Made by a program: the position numbers and the translations under genes
In this document: piece after piece, positions 21,893 to 30,235 of the stretch
How the letters are laid out: each line of letters starts with the position of its first letter
Numbering within the stretch: the first letter of the stretch is position 1
IMG/VR virus record: IMGVR_UViG_3300025096_000080
Coordinates: 1 to 31,303 of that record
Reading direction: 5' to 3' (one strand)
Source of the DNA: a virus
Length of the DNA: 31,303 nucleotides
The notes under the pieces: generated by a model
Database searches by the model: none
The model's input: the letters and a program-made list of their open reading frames with translations, nothing else
Told to the model about the DNA's origin: nothing

Positions 21893-22252
21893 TCACTTTC
21901 GCTTTTTCTTTTCATTGGGTGCTTTATACCCCCAGAGTTTTGGATTCACTGTACCATATCCAAAATCAATACTTTGTATTGATCCCTTACCGTACTTATC
22001 ATAATACATGTCAAAAAGTTTAGATATTTTACTACATCTCGTAAGATCAACATGTTGAACACCATCAACAGTGTATCGAATTAATCTTGCATCATTTGGC
22101 CAAGAGGAATCTTTAACTTGATCCAATGTTGCTTTTTCGACTAAAATACTACAACCGTACTTAGCTGCGGAATTTTCTTTTTCTTCTTTAGTCCATTCCA
22201 CAAGTGACTCTCCCATCTCCGTAGATTTTACTTCATCATATGTCTCATTCAT
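21893..22252 (-). CDS. Phage protein of unknown function
   Basis: 119 aa from the ATG at 22252, which overlaps the previous stop as ATGA. The N-terminus is acidic, the middle alpha/beta (DARLIRYTVDGVQHVDLTRCSKISKLFDMYYDKYG), and the end very basic (KAPNEKKKRK). No motif or family is recognised. The operon order after a DUF6433 gene is one I recall from cyanophages, so it is likely a real conserved gene. No terminator hairpin is clear in the 100 bases that follow. Confidence 0.75.
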   Translation of the reverse strand: MNETYDEVKSTEMGESLVEWTKEEKENSAAKYGCSILVEKATLDQVKDSSWPNDARLIRYTVDGVQHVDLTRCSKISKLFDMYYDKYGKGSIQSIDFGYGTVNPKLWGYKAPNEKKKRK

Positions 22253-22836
22253 GAACGATTCCCCCACTTAATATCAGGATATGCTGTAGAAACAATATCT
22301 TTAGTGATATTGTATTTTGTTTGTAACTTTTTATCTTTTATCAAAACTAAAATTTCTGCTTCTAAAGGATGTAAACCTCTAAGTATATCAATAAAAAGAG
22401 TTTCTCTACGTGTAGAAGTCAATCCAGGATTTCCATTACGAAGAAAGTTGTAAAACTTACGAAATTCTGCACGAATAGTTGTTTGTCCTTGATCATTCAT
22501 ACCAAGAGAATTGGTACCAAGTTCTTCCATTTTTTGAACTGCATCAGCAATTTTACCACTCATATCACCACTAAAAGCGTGTTGTTCACCATTAGTAGCA
22601 TATGGAACAGGTCCTTCTGGAAGAAGACTTACCACACTCTCATCAAAGTTCCAAATAAAAACTGCTTTAAGAGAATTTTCTCCATATTTTTGAAGAATCT
22701 CAATTTTTTTAGACTTACTACGTTGCTTAGAAACTAATTGTAAAACTTCAAAAGCAAAAGGATTGTTTGCAAGTTCTTGAACAGGTTTAGGTGCTGCTTT
22801 TTTTCTAGTCGTCGTCTTCTGATTGGTTGTCGTCAT
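22249..22836 (-). CDS. DUF6433-family protein
   Basis: 195 aa from the ATG at 22836. After a basic Thr/Lys-rich tail it has FEVLQLVSKQRSKSKKIEIL, AVFIWNFDESVVSLLPEGPVPY, RREFRKFYNFL-like text (IRAEFRKFYNFLRNG) and ETLFIDILRGLHPLEAEILVLIKDKKL. This matches the DUF6433 family of T4-like phages as I remember it; function unknown. Starts up to 22860 are possible. It overlaps the end of the small membrane protein gene by 32 bases, longer than usual here. Confidence 0.75.
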   Translation of the reverse strand: MTTTNQKTTTRKKAAPKPVQELANNPFAFEVLQLVSKQRSKSKKIEILQKYGENSLKAVFIWNFDESVVSLLPEGPVPYATNGEQHAFSGDMSGKIADAVQKMEELGTNSLGMNDQGQTTIRAEFRKFYNFLRNGNPGLTSTRRETLFIDILRGLHPLEAEILVLIKDKKLQTKYNITKDIVSTAYPDIKWGNRS

Positions 22837-23029
22837 GATAGTTTTCAAAATTAAATGCAATTACCTCATCGGGCATTAGGTTCCCGTTACCATCAAACAT
22901 TTCGGGGTGAGGTATTGGTACTTCCCGATAGTTCATCATATATTCTCTAATGGTCCATCCAACAACAGTTCCCAATATAAAAAACAGAATAGTCAAAAAT
23001 GATCCAAAAACTAAACTAACTGCTAACAT
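22805..23029 (-). CDS. Small single-pass membrane protein
   Basis: 74 aa. Residues 3-26 (AVSLVFGSFLTILFFILGTV) make one transmembrane helix. The rest is soluble: REYMMNYREVPIPHPEMFD, GNLMPDEVIAFNFEN and an acidic end (NQSEDDD). I recall similar proteins in cyanophages, function unknown. It lies between DUF6433 and a small basic ORF. Confidence 0.7.
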   Translation of the reverse strand: MLAVSLVFGSFLTILFFILGTVVGWTIREYMMNYREVPIPHPEMFDGNGNLMPDEVIAFNFENYHDDNQSEDDD

Positions 23030-23049
23030 TGTCTTTACCTCTTAGGAAA

Positions 23050-23238
23050 CTATTTTTCTTTTTTCTTTATATTTAAAGAAATCTCAAAATAAAAGTTAAT
23101 TTCTCTTTTACGAAAATTTAATATTTTATTGGTAATAAAGTGTAGAATGTTGGATTTTTTCTTTTTACCTCCACGTAAAACTAATTCAACTTGTCTATTA
23201 ATAGGAATCTTAGAATTATTTATATTATTATTAGACAA
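23050..23238 (-). CDS. Small basic protein of unknown function
   Basis: 62 aa starting at TTG (23238), overlapping the glutaredoxin stop by 8 bases. It contains RQVELVLRGGKKKKSN and FRKREINFYFEISL, then a Lys-rich end. No internal Met exists, so the TTG start is the only usual choice. The SD is weak. Coupling to the glutaredoxin gene and a coherent protein composition support it moderately. Confidence 0.5.
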   Translation of the reverse strand: MSNNNINNSKIPINRQVELVLRGGKKKKSNILHFITNKILNFRKREINFYFEISLNIKKKEK

Positions 23239-23464
23239 TTTGTTTTTCTTTTAAAAATTTAATTGTATCTATGCATCCACCCAAGTATTCATCATCACAA
23301 ATTACTTGAGGAAAAGTTGATCCTTTTCCAAATTTAGAAATAAAATCATCTCTAGTAAAGTCTTTTCCTAATGTAAGTTCTTCATATGCATTACCTGTCA
23401 ATTGTAGCACTTGTTTAACTTTATAGCAATACTTACAGTCTTCTTTGGTAAAAATAGTAAACAA
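23231..23464 (-). CDS. nrdC: Glutaredoxin
   Basis: 77 aa. It has the active site CKYC (Cys10, Cys13), the cis-Pro segment TFPQVICDD and the GGCID glutathione-binding turn. It reduces disulfides, most likely in phage ribonucleotide reductase, which is not in the window. It starts at TTG (23464), with a strong AAGGAGG ten bases upstream. It lies at the end of the glycan operon but with a 21-base gap, so it may be transcribed from the same message. Confidence 0.9.
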   Translation of the reverse strand: MFTIFTKEDCKYCYKVKQVLQLTGNAYEELTLGKDFTRDDFISKFGKGSTFPQVICDDEYLGGCIDTIKFLKEKQIV

Positions 23465-23485
23465 AATTAAAATACCTCCTTAAAT

Positions 23486-24307
23486 TTAAACACCATCCTC
23501 ATGCCAACATTCATTGTAACCATTTTTTTGGTCTTCATATGGATATGACATAAGATCTTTTTTAGGCCACTTTAAATCAATACCTTCTTTAGGGAATGAT
23601 TTAAATAATCTTTTTATTAAATTACTACTAATTTCATAGGTTTCATCCCACTGCTGACAGTTATCATATAGATACTTATCTTGTTGAATGAGCATAATTT
23701 TGACTCGATCATCAAAGTTAGAACAATAATGTGCACCAATATATGTTTCAGATCTGGTAAAATATGGATAATATTTCCACAAATCATTCTTTGTTATTTT
23801 GACTAAGTTTGTAATGTTATACGATTTTAATGGTATGTCAAACAACGTATATAGATCTGTAGTCTTTGCCCAAAAAAGATGATCTCTCGGATGAAATAAT
23901 AAATGTGGATATAAACCTGGAACAAATATACGATCTTGTTCCCTATTTTCTACAAAGAATTCATACATATTGAGCATACTATTACGATCATATAGTTGAT
24001 CTGTACGCATTTTTATAGAGTACTCTGTTGTAGATTTTTTTATTCCATTAATCGAACTACATATTTGAAGATTGACATTATCATCCCCAACAATTTCAGG
24101 TTTTTGATTTGCTACTAGTACAAATCTATCTACATACTTATCAATAAGATTGCTAAGTAGTGATAGGTTGTCAGTGTTCCAACAGGAAAGTATTATATTA
24201 TTCACAAAAGGAATATCAAAATAACTCTCTATAATTTCATTAGTAAATTCATCATATTTTCCTTGCAGAATAATATCAAGTTTTTCGTAGTCATTGTTAT
24301 TCCGCAT
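23486..24307 (-). CDS. WavE-like glycosyltransferase-family protein
   Basis: 273 aa. The order fits WavE lipopolysaccharide-synthesis proteins: an ILQGKYDEFTNEII start, NNIILSCWNTD, YSIKMRTDQLYDR (R-x-D core) and FHPRDHLFWAKTTDLYTLF. The family is thought to transfer sugars to LPS core in Vibrio. Here it closes a phage glycan operon and may act on host LPS or on a phage-made glycan. It starts 2 bases after the large glycosyltransferase gene ends. No membrane segment is visible. Confidence 0.75.
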   Translation of the reverse strand: MRNNNDYEKLDIILQGKYDEFTNEIIESYFDIPFVNNIILSCWNTDNLSLLSNLIDKYVDRFVLVANQKPEIVGDDNVNLQICSSINGIKKSTTEYSIKMRTDQLYDRNSMLNMYEFFVENREQDRIFVPGLYPHLLFHPRDHLFWAKTTDLYTLFDIPLKSYNITNLVKITKNDLWKYYPYFTRSETYIGAHYCSNFDDRVKIMLIQQDKYLYDNCQQWDETYEISSNLIKRLFKSFPKEGIDLKWPKKDLMSYPYEDQKNGYNECWHEDGV

Positions 24308-24309
24308 AA

Positions 24310-27300
24310 CTACTTTTTTTCGCGTTCAATATCATAATGTTTTAAATTATCAACGATAAGATTATGATAGTATGGTGTGAGATTATTATGGTCAATAAGA
24401 TCTAAGAACAATTCCTTAGATTCTTCAACTTTACCCCAATACCATCCAGAAGATGCTTTCTCAAAAAGTAATCCAAGTTTACCAGGATATTCAACATCTT
24501 GAGTTGTTTCTGGTGAATCAAAATCTGATATACTCAATCCTTGAGATGAAATTTGATAACAGTGATTCCATTGAGATCTTTTCTCATAAAATCTAGCAAG
24601 TAAAAAATATGCTTCTGGTCTGGTTGGTTTTATGCATAGTGCTTGCTGCAATAAGGATTCTGCAGTACCATCTCGGGTTCCTTGTTTATCGTAACAATGA
24701 TGGCATTTAATTAATGCCTCGTATTGCATATCATCACTATCAAACCTTTCAGCAGACCTTAAGAAATAAGATAAAGCTGGTGCAGTATGCCCTCGGCTTT
24801 CATACCAAATTCCTAGGTTGTAGTTCTTTTGTGCATTCTCACAATCTAATGAATATTCATACAACAATCTTTCAAGTTCAGTCTTTTCTCTCACAACAAT
24901 TTCTTGATTTGCAACTACATCATGCACTTGATGTTGATTTGCGAGAGATTCGTCAGTAGAAAATAAACTATTTAAAGATACATTATTATTACTCCACCAC
25001 TCAGTTACATAGTCATATGTTTCTTTATGATGACATTTATTTTTAGATTTTAATTCATCTACATGACCATAAAATGTTGATGGGTGATCTTGATCTTCAA
25101 CAAACAAATTTGTGGAATATACTTTACCAAGACCATAGAAAATTACATTTTCTGGCATGGGATAAAAATTGGCATGTGGAATATTAAGATTAAATGATTG
25201 ACCATCACAGTAGTGATCAATTAACTTTTTAGCATATCCCCTGGTTAAAATATATGCAGTTACAGACCAATCATACATAGACCTATCACGCAGTTTTACC
25301 TCTTCCTGCCCATCTCTAACACAGCAAAGTTGTACACATTCAGCATCTTCTGGTAGTTTTTGAATAAATTCAACCCAAGAAAAATTCCAATACTTAACTG
25401 TCTCAAGACTTAAATCATCTTCACAAAAGAATGCATATTCTTCATCAGTTTCATCATACCATTTTCTAATCATTTTGATGTGAGATACTACACACCCCTT
25501 TGTACCATCATCTAATGCATGTAGTTGCTCACCATATATTTGGTCTGCACATTCAGAAAATCTTTTTGATACCAAACCAATAGTTTTTTCAATTCCACAA
25601 CTAAAAAATTGTTTATTTAAACTATTTCTTCTTTCTACACTCTCTTCTAAACTTACATAATATACGCTAGGAAAATTTAATAACTTAATTTTATTTGGTA
25701 TATTTTTACTTTGATTCAATTTAAATGACATTTTTTTCCAATTGTTAAGAACGATGTTGTGAGAATTGTGATGATGAGCATTGATGTTATCATCCTCTCC
25801 TTCAATTTGATATGATGCTTTAAATGTTGTGTCTTCTAGAAATAATGGAATTGAATATACTTCTTCACTTAGTCCAAAAATGATAGTTTCAATAATAGGA
25901 ATAATAGCCCAATCGGGTCTATGTTCTATATCATGGCATTTAGCATCAAGATGAAATACCTCATCATAATAGTATGTATCAATTAATTTTTGTGCATATT
26001 TCCTGCTAATTAAATATGCACATCCAGACCAATCACTCCAATCTCTAGTTTTGAATACTATATCCAAACCATATTCATATTCTCGCAATAAACATAGTTG
26101 AACACATTCCCACTGTGGAGGTAATGAATTAAAGAACTCATCCCAGGTAAAATCCCAATACTTCACAGTATCTAAACATATATCATCTTCACAAAAGAAT
26201 GCATATTCTTCATCAGTGGAATTCAACCAACTTTTAATTGCTTTCAGATGTGAAGTTACTGGTCCTCTACTACCAATACTTAGTCTATGCAAATATTCAC
26301 TTCGAATATCATGCTCACTATCATCATACTTTTTAAAAATATGAGGAGTTATATGTTCTTTCAGTATACCATACTCTTCAAATTTTTCATATAAATTTTT
26401 TCTTCTATCTTCAGAATGTTCAACACTAATAAAATTAACTGGTGGAAGATTATTTAAGTTATTTTCCACATGTTTATCATTCATCGATGCCAAATAATAT
26501 CTTTCACTCTCATTAGTGACATTCCATACAGTTTTCGATTTAATATATGGTTGCGTAACTTCATCTATTTTAGATCCATTTATTTGATTATGCTTCATAG
26601 CCAGAAGATAATCAGTTTCCCATTCTAAATTCCCACCACTATAAGAAGAAGAAAGATTATATTTTATAGATTCACGTATTTCTTTTTGTTCATGTGTTGA
26701 ACTAAAATTTTCAACTCTTTTACGATCAGAATGTGGTAAATGTATTAGATAGTAGTCATAGTCTATTTTTTTATGCTCTAACCCATATAGTTCAAGTCTT
26801 TTATAAAGTTCATCATCTTCAAAAGAATAAAATTCTGAAAACGATTCATTATAACCACCAACTTCAATAAAATTCTTTTTGGAGATGTAAAGAAGACCTG
26901 TCAAATATCGATAATATGAACAATACGATCTAAAATAATCTTGTTGTTCATCAACGGTCAACTTCGACTTATCATATACATAAAGTCCTTGTGCTTCATC
27001 ATAAAATTCTTTATTTACTATAGATGATGTCCCACTAACAAATGAATTCTCATCAATTTTATACTTATCAAAGAAAGAAAAATATGGATTGATTATATAA
27101 TCACAATCAACTTTTAATATATAATCTCCAGTTGCTTGTTGAGCTGCCAGATTTAATGGTTGTGGTTGATTAAAATACTCAACATCATCTACACGAATAA
27201 TTTTAATTCTTTCGTCTAATTGAGTTAGATTTTTTAATGGTTCGTCGGATTTCCAATCAACAATAATAATCTCAGTTATTTCAGAATGACTTATCCAAGA

Positions 27301-27363
27301 ATTTAATGATACTCTCAGTGCTTCATTACGATTTTTACAAGCACATATTAATGAAATGGTCAT
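24310..27363 (-). CDS. Multidomain glycosyltransferase: GT2-GT25-GT25-TPR
   Basis: 1017 aa from an ATG overlapping the previous stop (ATGA); an in-frame start at 27390 is less likely. Residues 1-230 are GT2-like: MTISLICACKNRNEALRVSL, then LKVDCDYIINP as the DxD. Residues about 300-465 and 560-720 are two GT25-like LPS glycosyltransferase domains, each with an S-x-x-x-RR-x-x-L start (HSEDRRKNL, SVERRNSL), a VTSHLKAIKSW or VVSHIKMIRKW helix and FFCEDD. Residues about 850-1010 are TPR-like helices (YNLGIWYESRGHTAPALSYF, PEAYFLLARFYEKRSQW). One chain may therefore add several sugars in order. The acceptor is unknown. Confidence 0.8.
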   Translation of the reverse strand: MTISLICACKNRNEALRVSLNSWISHSEITEIIIVDWKSDEPLKNLTQLDERIKIIRVDDVEYFNQPQPLNLAAQQATGDYILKVDCDYIINPYFSFFDKYKIDENSFVSGTSSIVNKEFYDEAQGLYVYDKSKLTVDEQQDYFRSYCSYYRYLTGLLYISKKNFIEVGGYNESFSEFYSFEDDELYKRLELYGLEHKKIDYDYYLIHLPHSDRKRVENFSSTHEQKEIRESIKYNLSSSYSGGNLEWETDYLLAMKHNQINGSKIDEVTQPYIKSKTVWNVTNESERYYLASMNDKHVENNLNNLPPVNFISVEHSEDRRKNLYEKFEEYGILKEHITPHIFKKYDDSEHDIRSEYLHRLSIGSRGPVTSHLKAIKSWLNSTDEEYAFFCEDDICLDTVKYWDFTWDEFFNSLPPQWECVQLCLLREYEYGLDIVFKTRDWSDWSGCAYLISRKYAQKLIDTYYYDEVFHLDAKCHDIEHRPDWAIIPIIETIIFGLSEEVYSIPLFLEDTTFKASYQIEGEDDNINAHHHNSHNIVLNNWKKMSFKLNQSKNIPNKIKLLNFPSVYYVSLEESVERRNSLNKQFFSCGIEKTIGLVSKRFSECADQIYGEQLHALDDGTKGCVVSHIKMIRKWYDETDEEYAFFCEDDLSLETVKYWNFSWVEFIQKLPEDAECVQLCCVRDGQEEVKLRDRSMYDWSVTAYILTRGYAKKLIDHYCDGQSFNLNIPHANFYPMPENVIFYGLGKVYSTNLFVEDQDHPSTFYGHVDELKSKNKCHHKETYDYVTEWWSNNNVSLNSLFSTDESLANQHQVHDVVANQEIVVREKTELERLLYEYSLDCENAQKNYNLGIWYESRGHTAPALSYFLRSAERFDSDDMQYEALIKCHHCYDKQGTRDGTAESLLQQALCIKPTRPEAYFLLARFYEKRSQWNHCYQISSQGLSISDFDSPETTQDVEYPGKLGLLFEKASSGWYWGKVEESKELFLDLIDHNNLTPYYHNLIVDNLKHYDIEREKK
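25414..26217. repeat. 36-bp exact direct repeat between the two GT25 domains
   Basis: A 36-bp sequence at 25414-25449 recurs without change at 26182-26217. It covers the DEEYAFFCEDD active-site segment of each GT25 domain. The spacing (768) is a multiple of three. The surrounding domain sequence is much more diverged. Confidence 0.85.
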
Positions 27364-28202
27364 CTTATAGGTTCTCCAGTTTCGTAACAATTTGGTTCTG
27401 TATAAGCATTTGAATTTTCACATAATGCGTACTCATATCCATATTTTATATAAAGATCTGTATGTCCAGGAACTAATAAAGTTCCACCATTAGGACCAGT
27501 ATACCATCGTGTAGTATCCTCCGCAACTCTTACTGTAAATTGAACTCTTTTAAATTGTTTTATTTTTTCTGAATACCCAATTCTGCCAAAATATCTGACA
27601 TAAGATCGTTCTATATTCAAATGATGTGGACAATTTTTAAAATCTTCAATTACATCATTCGTATTAATATAGTTTTGAACAATACCAAGAACAAGATCAA
27701 CATCCGAAGAAGGAAAAATATGGTGTCTATCTGTCATTCCACCATACCCTTCCCCAAAAGGAATCCAAAAATGATCATTATCTAATAATGGATGCTGATC
27801 ATAATAAAAATAATCTGATCTTGTAATTATAATTCTATCATAACTTATTAATATATCACGTTTATTTTTCAAAATCCAATCTCTAAGAGCTAGAGTAATT
27901 GCACTAGAACCTTTTGATTTATATAACCCAGAAAATCCATTGTCTCCACATAGAGAAAAAACTTTTTTCCATATCCCGTTTTCTCCATAATTTTCTACAT
28001 AATAATCTGCCCATTCGTCATATTCAGGTAATTCCCAAATATACTTTGATTTTGAATATAATGACTCTATTTTATTCTCATTATACCCAAAACAAACTGC
28101 AAGATCTGCATTATATGGAACTAGTAAATTTTCATACATACTATTCCAAGTTTTTTCACCACCTCTAGCATTGCCAATTAATATAACTAATGTTTTTTTC
28201 AT
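27360..28202 (-). CDS. Glycosyltransferase-like protein of unknown family
   Basis: 280 aa. It starts MKKTLVILIGNARGGEKTW, a Rossmann-like first strand and turn, and later has DRIIITRSDYFYYDQHP (an R-S-D-x-x-Y motif similar to that in WavE and related phage glycosyltransferases) and DHFWIPFGEGYGG. I infer a sugar-transfer role from this and its position, coupled by 4-base overlaps to the genes on both sides. No donor-binding DxD is certain. Other possibilities include a sugar-modifying protein. Confidence 0.65.
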   Translation of the reverse strand: MKKTLVILIGNARGGEKTWNSMYENLLVPYNADLAVCFGYNENKIESLYSKSKYIWELPEYDEWADYYVENYGENGIWKKVFSLCGDNGFSGLYKSKGSSAITLALRDWILKNKRDILISYDRIIITRSDYFYYDQHPLLDNDHFWIPFGEGYGGMTDRHHIFPSSDVDLVLGIVQNYINTNDVIEDFKNCPHHLNIERSYVRYFGRIGYSEKIKQFKRVQFTVRVAEDTTRWYTGPNGGTLLVPGHTDLYIKYGYEYALCENSNAYTEPNCYETGEPIR

Positions 28203-28672
28203 AAAATGTTTTTGTAATAATTACACTTATCTGTACAGATACCTTTTGTAGATAATATTCTATCATATCTTTCCTCGTATTTATTATAATATCCAATAGA
28301 CTCTGGCAATACAATAATAGAGTTATTATACGGAAATTGACCTACTAAGACCATACCATATCCCTTACTAGTTAATACATACGCATCCGTATCATGATAA
28401 AAATAATGCAAATTAAAATCTACAGAAGAACAATACTCTAATGATTCGCGATCTTTACAATGAATCCAAAGTTTTTCTTGATTTCTTTGTAACCATTCCA
28501 AATTTACAGGATACTGTGGATTATCATGTCCAAGATATAATTCACCATTTTTTGATCGCAAATCAACTTCGACATCATAACCCAATTTTAATGCTTCATC
28601 AATGTAGTCTGGACTATTTTCCCTTTCAGGATTAGGACCATCTACATTTCCCCTATGAGCAATAATGTACAT
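28199..28672 (-). CDS. GDPD-like phosphodiesterase (short form)
   Basis: 157 aa. The N-terminal part has the glycerophosphodiesterase pattern: AHRGN with His6 and Arg7, Glu18-Asn19, VEVDLR with Glu35 and Asp37, and LGHD with His49. These are the usual catalytic and metal residues. Full GDPD proteins are 240-300 aa, so this is a reduced barrel or a related fold. It lies between the RuBisCO-like gene (1-base gap) and the glycosyltransferase-like gene (4-base overlap), suggesting a step on a phosphodiester or sugar-phosphate intermediate rather than phospholipid breakdown. Confidence 0.7.
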   Translation of the reverse strand: MYIIAHRGNVDGPNPERENSPDYIDEALKLGYDVEVDLRSKNGELYLGHDNPQYPVNLEWLQRNQEKLWIHCKDRESLEYCSSVDFNLHYFYHDTDAYVLTSKGYGMVLVGQFPYNNSIIVLPESIGYYNKYEERYDRILSTKGICTDKCNYYKNIL

Positions 28673-28673
28673 A

Positions 28674-29912
28674 TCAAAACTCTAAAACCCACTCAGGAAG
28701 AGAACCACCACCAGTCTCATATCCCCATTTGTCAATAGCAGCACGGAATTCTACACCAGGAGTCTTATCAATTGCTTGTCGCATCGCTAGAGCACCAGAC
28801 AGAGTGCCTCCAGGGTGTCCATGAACTGCTCCACCACAGTTTGCCAGGAAGTCAGTTCCAAATTTTTCAGCAGTGGTGTTGACAATTCCTGGATGCATAC
28901 CACAACTGAGTGCGGGTAAAACATTTCTGTGATGTAAAGTATCCATCACAGTTTTCAGTTCTACCTCATCATCACTCAAGTATCCACCCCACATACCAGC
29001 ATGGATGGTATCAACTCCACACAGACCTGCAAGGTCACAAAGAACACTCCAATCAATACCAAAGTTGTGACGCTTATCAGTCAGAATCTTATCTCCACTC
29101 TTTTGATAGTGAACAAATAATGGCAGATCCATCTTCCTCACAGAATTGTAGACACCAAGTCCACTCCAGAAATTAATATGGATACCATTACCACCATTAT
29201 CTGCAACAAACTTTGCACGATCAAGGATAGTATGATGGTCACCGTTAATACAGAAGCAGTAAATTACTCCCCTACCACAGTCATTGACAAGATTTGAAAT
29301 AAGTTCTACACGATCTTCAAGGCGACAAAAAGATGGATTGGAAAGAATCTCATCTTCTTTAATAAAGTCTACTCCACCATCAAGAAGTTCTTTAACCATC
29401 TCCGAAAGAGTTTGTGGAGAAATTCCAGTTTTTGGTTTCACAATAGCACCAGAAAGTGGTTTATCGTAACGGTTAACAAACCTGCGGATACCATCAATAC
29501 CATACTTAGGTCCCAAGAACTGTGCTTCAACATCAACAGGAAAATCAAGTTTCCTAAGTCTACATGTTTTAAAGACATCAATATCAAGATGTCCACCCAT
29601 CAACTGACACATCAGGTGAGAAATGCCATCACCTTCCCAATCAGTATTCACTTTAGGAAAACCAATTTTTACTTCTCCAGAAGTCATATTAGTTAGTTTT
29701 TCCTCATCATCATAAATGACACAAGATGCAAGTTCAAAAAGTTCATCAGTTTCCCAACGATTACGAACTTTTGGATTACCCACACTTTGTCCAATTGCAA
29801 GTGCCCAAGCGGCATCTCGTAAGTTACCTATATTTTCATATGTTTCAATGTAAAATGTAGCAACAACACAACGATTTTTTTCTTGTTCTGTTAATTCTCT
29901 AAAAAATTTCAT
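28674..29912 (-). CDS. RuBisCO-like protein (Form IV-type, not a CO2-fixing RuBisCO)
   Basis: 412 aa, normal for RuBisCO large-subunit relatives. The barrel motifs are clear: GAIVKPKTGIS (Lys159, Lys161, equivalent to Lys175/177), DGGVDFIKEDE (Lys185 as carbamylation site, Asp187, Glu188), HYQKSG (His268), DTIHAGMWGGY (His304), ALSCGMHPG (Ser336) and CGGAVHGHPGG. Residues needed for carboxylation are changed: Arg295 is Tyr269, His298 is Ser272 and loop-6 Lys334 is Tyr311. The metal site thus remains, which favours enolisation, isomerisation or retro-aldol chemistry on a keto-sugar phosphate, as in known RuBisCO-like proteins. It is coupled to a cupin (4-base overlap) and a GDPD-like gene. Confidence 0.9.
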   Translation of the reverse strand: MKFFRELTEQEKNRCVVATFYIETYENIGNLRDAAWALAIGQSVGNPKVRNRWETDELFELASCVIYDDEEKLTNMTSGEVKIGFPKVNTDWEGDGISHLMCQLMGGHLDIDVFKTCRLRKLDFPVDVEAQFLGPKYGIDGIRRFVNRYDKPLSGAIVKPKTGISPQTLSEMVKELLDGGVDFIKEDEILSNPSFCRLEDRVELISNLVNDCGRGVIYCFCINGDHHTILDRAKFVADNGGNGIHINFWSGLGVYNSVRKMDLPLFVHYQKSGDKILTDKRHNFGIDWSVLCDLAGLCGVDTIHAGMWGGYLSDDEVELKTVMDTLHHRNVLPALSCGMHPGIVNTTAEKFGTDFLANCGGAVHGHPGGTLSGALAMRQAIDKTPGVEFRAAIDKWGYETGGGSLPEWVLEF

Positions 29913-30235
29913 ACTTTAACCTCAAATTTGTCTGTTGATATAGATGGTGTTTTTACACAGACCACTATACAGTCTTCCAAAAATACTGGATCTGCAACTT
30001 CATATCTATCTAATATGAATACATCACCACTGTTTATTTCTTTATTTTGAATTACCATTTTTCCAGAAACTAGAACATTATATTCTACACCTTTTTTATG
30101 ATAATGTGCAATCCACTTTTCATCTTTTTTATGATTTAAAACTGCCACTTCAAAATCTTTTGTTCTAAAAATAGAGGGTTCAAAATCACCAATGATCCAC
30201 CCTCTAGTATAATCAGAAAGTTTAGTAATGTTCAT
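29909..30235 (-). CDS. Small cupin protein
   Basis: 108 aa. The cupin core is visible: HYHKKGVEYNVLVSGKMVI (His-x-His and Glu), then NSGDVFILDRYEV. Such single-domain cupins sit beside sugar nucleotidyltransferases in phage and bacterial glycan loci and may be isomerases or sugar-binding proteins. The reaction is not predictable. The C-terminal conserved His of motif 2 is missing, so metal binding is uncertain. It overlaps the nucleotidyltransferase gene by 14 bases and the RuBisCO-like gene by 4. Confidence 0.8.
   Translation of the reverse strand: MNITKLSDYTRGWIIGDFEPSIFRTKDFEVAVLNHKKDEKWIAHYHKKGVEYNVLVSGKMVIQNKEINSGDVFILDRYEVADPVFLEDCIVVCVKTPSISTDKFEVKV

Noticed and set aside
28910-29176. 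An 88-aa plus-strand frame inside the RuBisCO-like gene
   Set aside because: Antisense shadow with no ribosome binding site and an unlikely composition.
28674-29912. A genuine carbon-fixing RuBisCO carried as a metabolic gene
   Set aside because: Residues equivalent to Arg295, His298 and loop-6 Lys334 are replaced, so carboxylase activity is unlikely.
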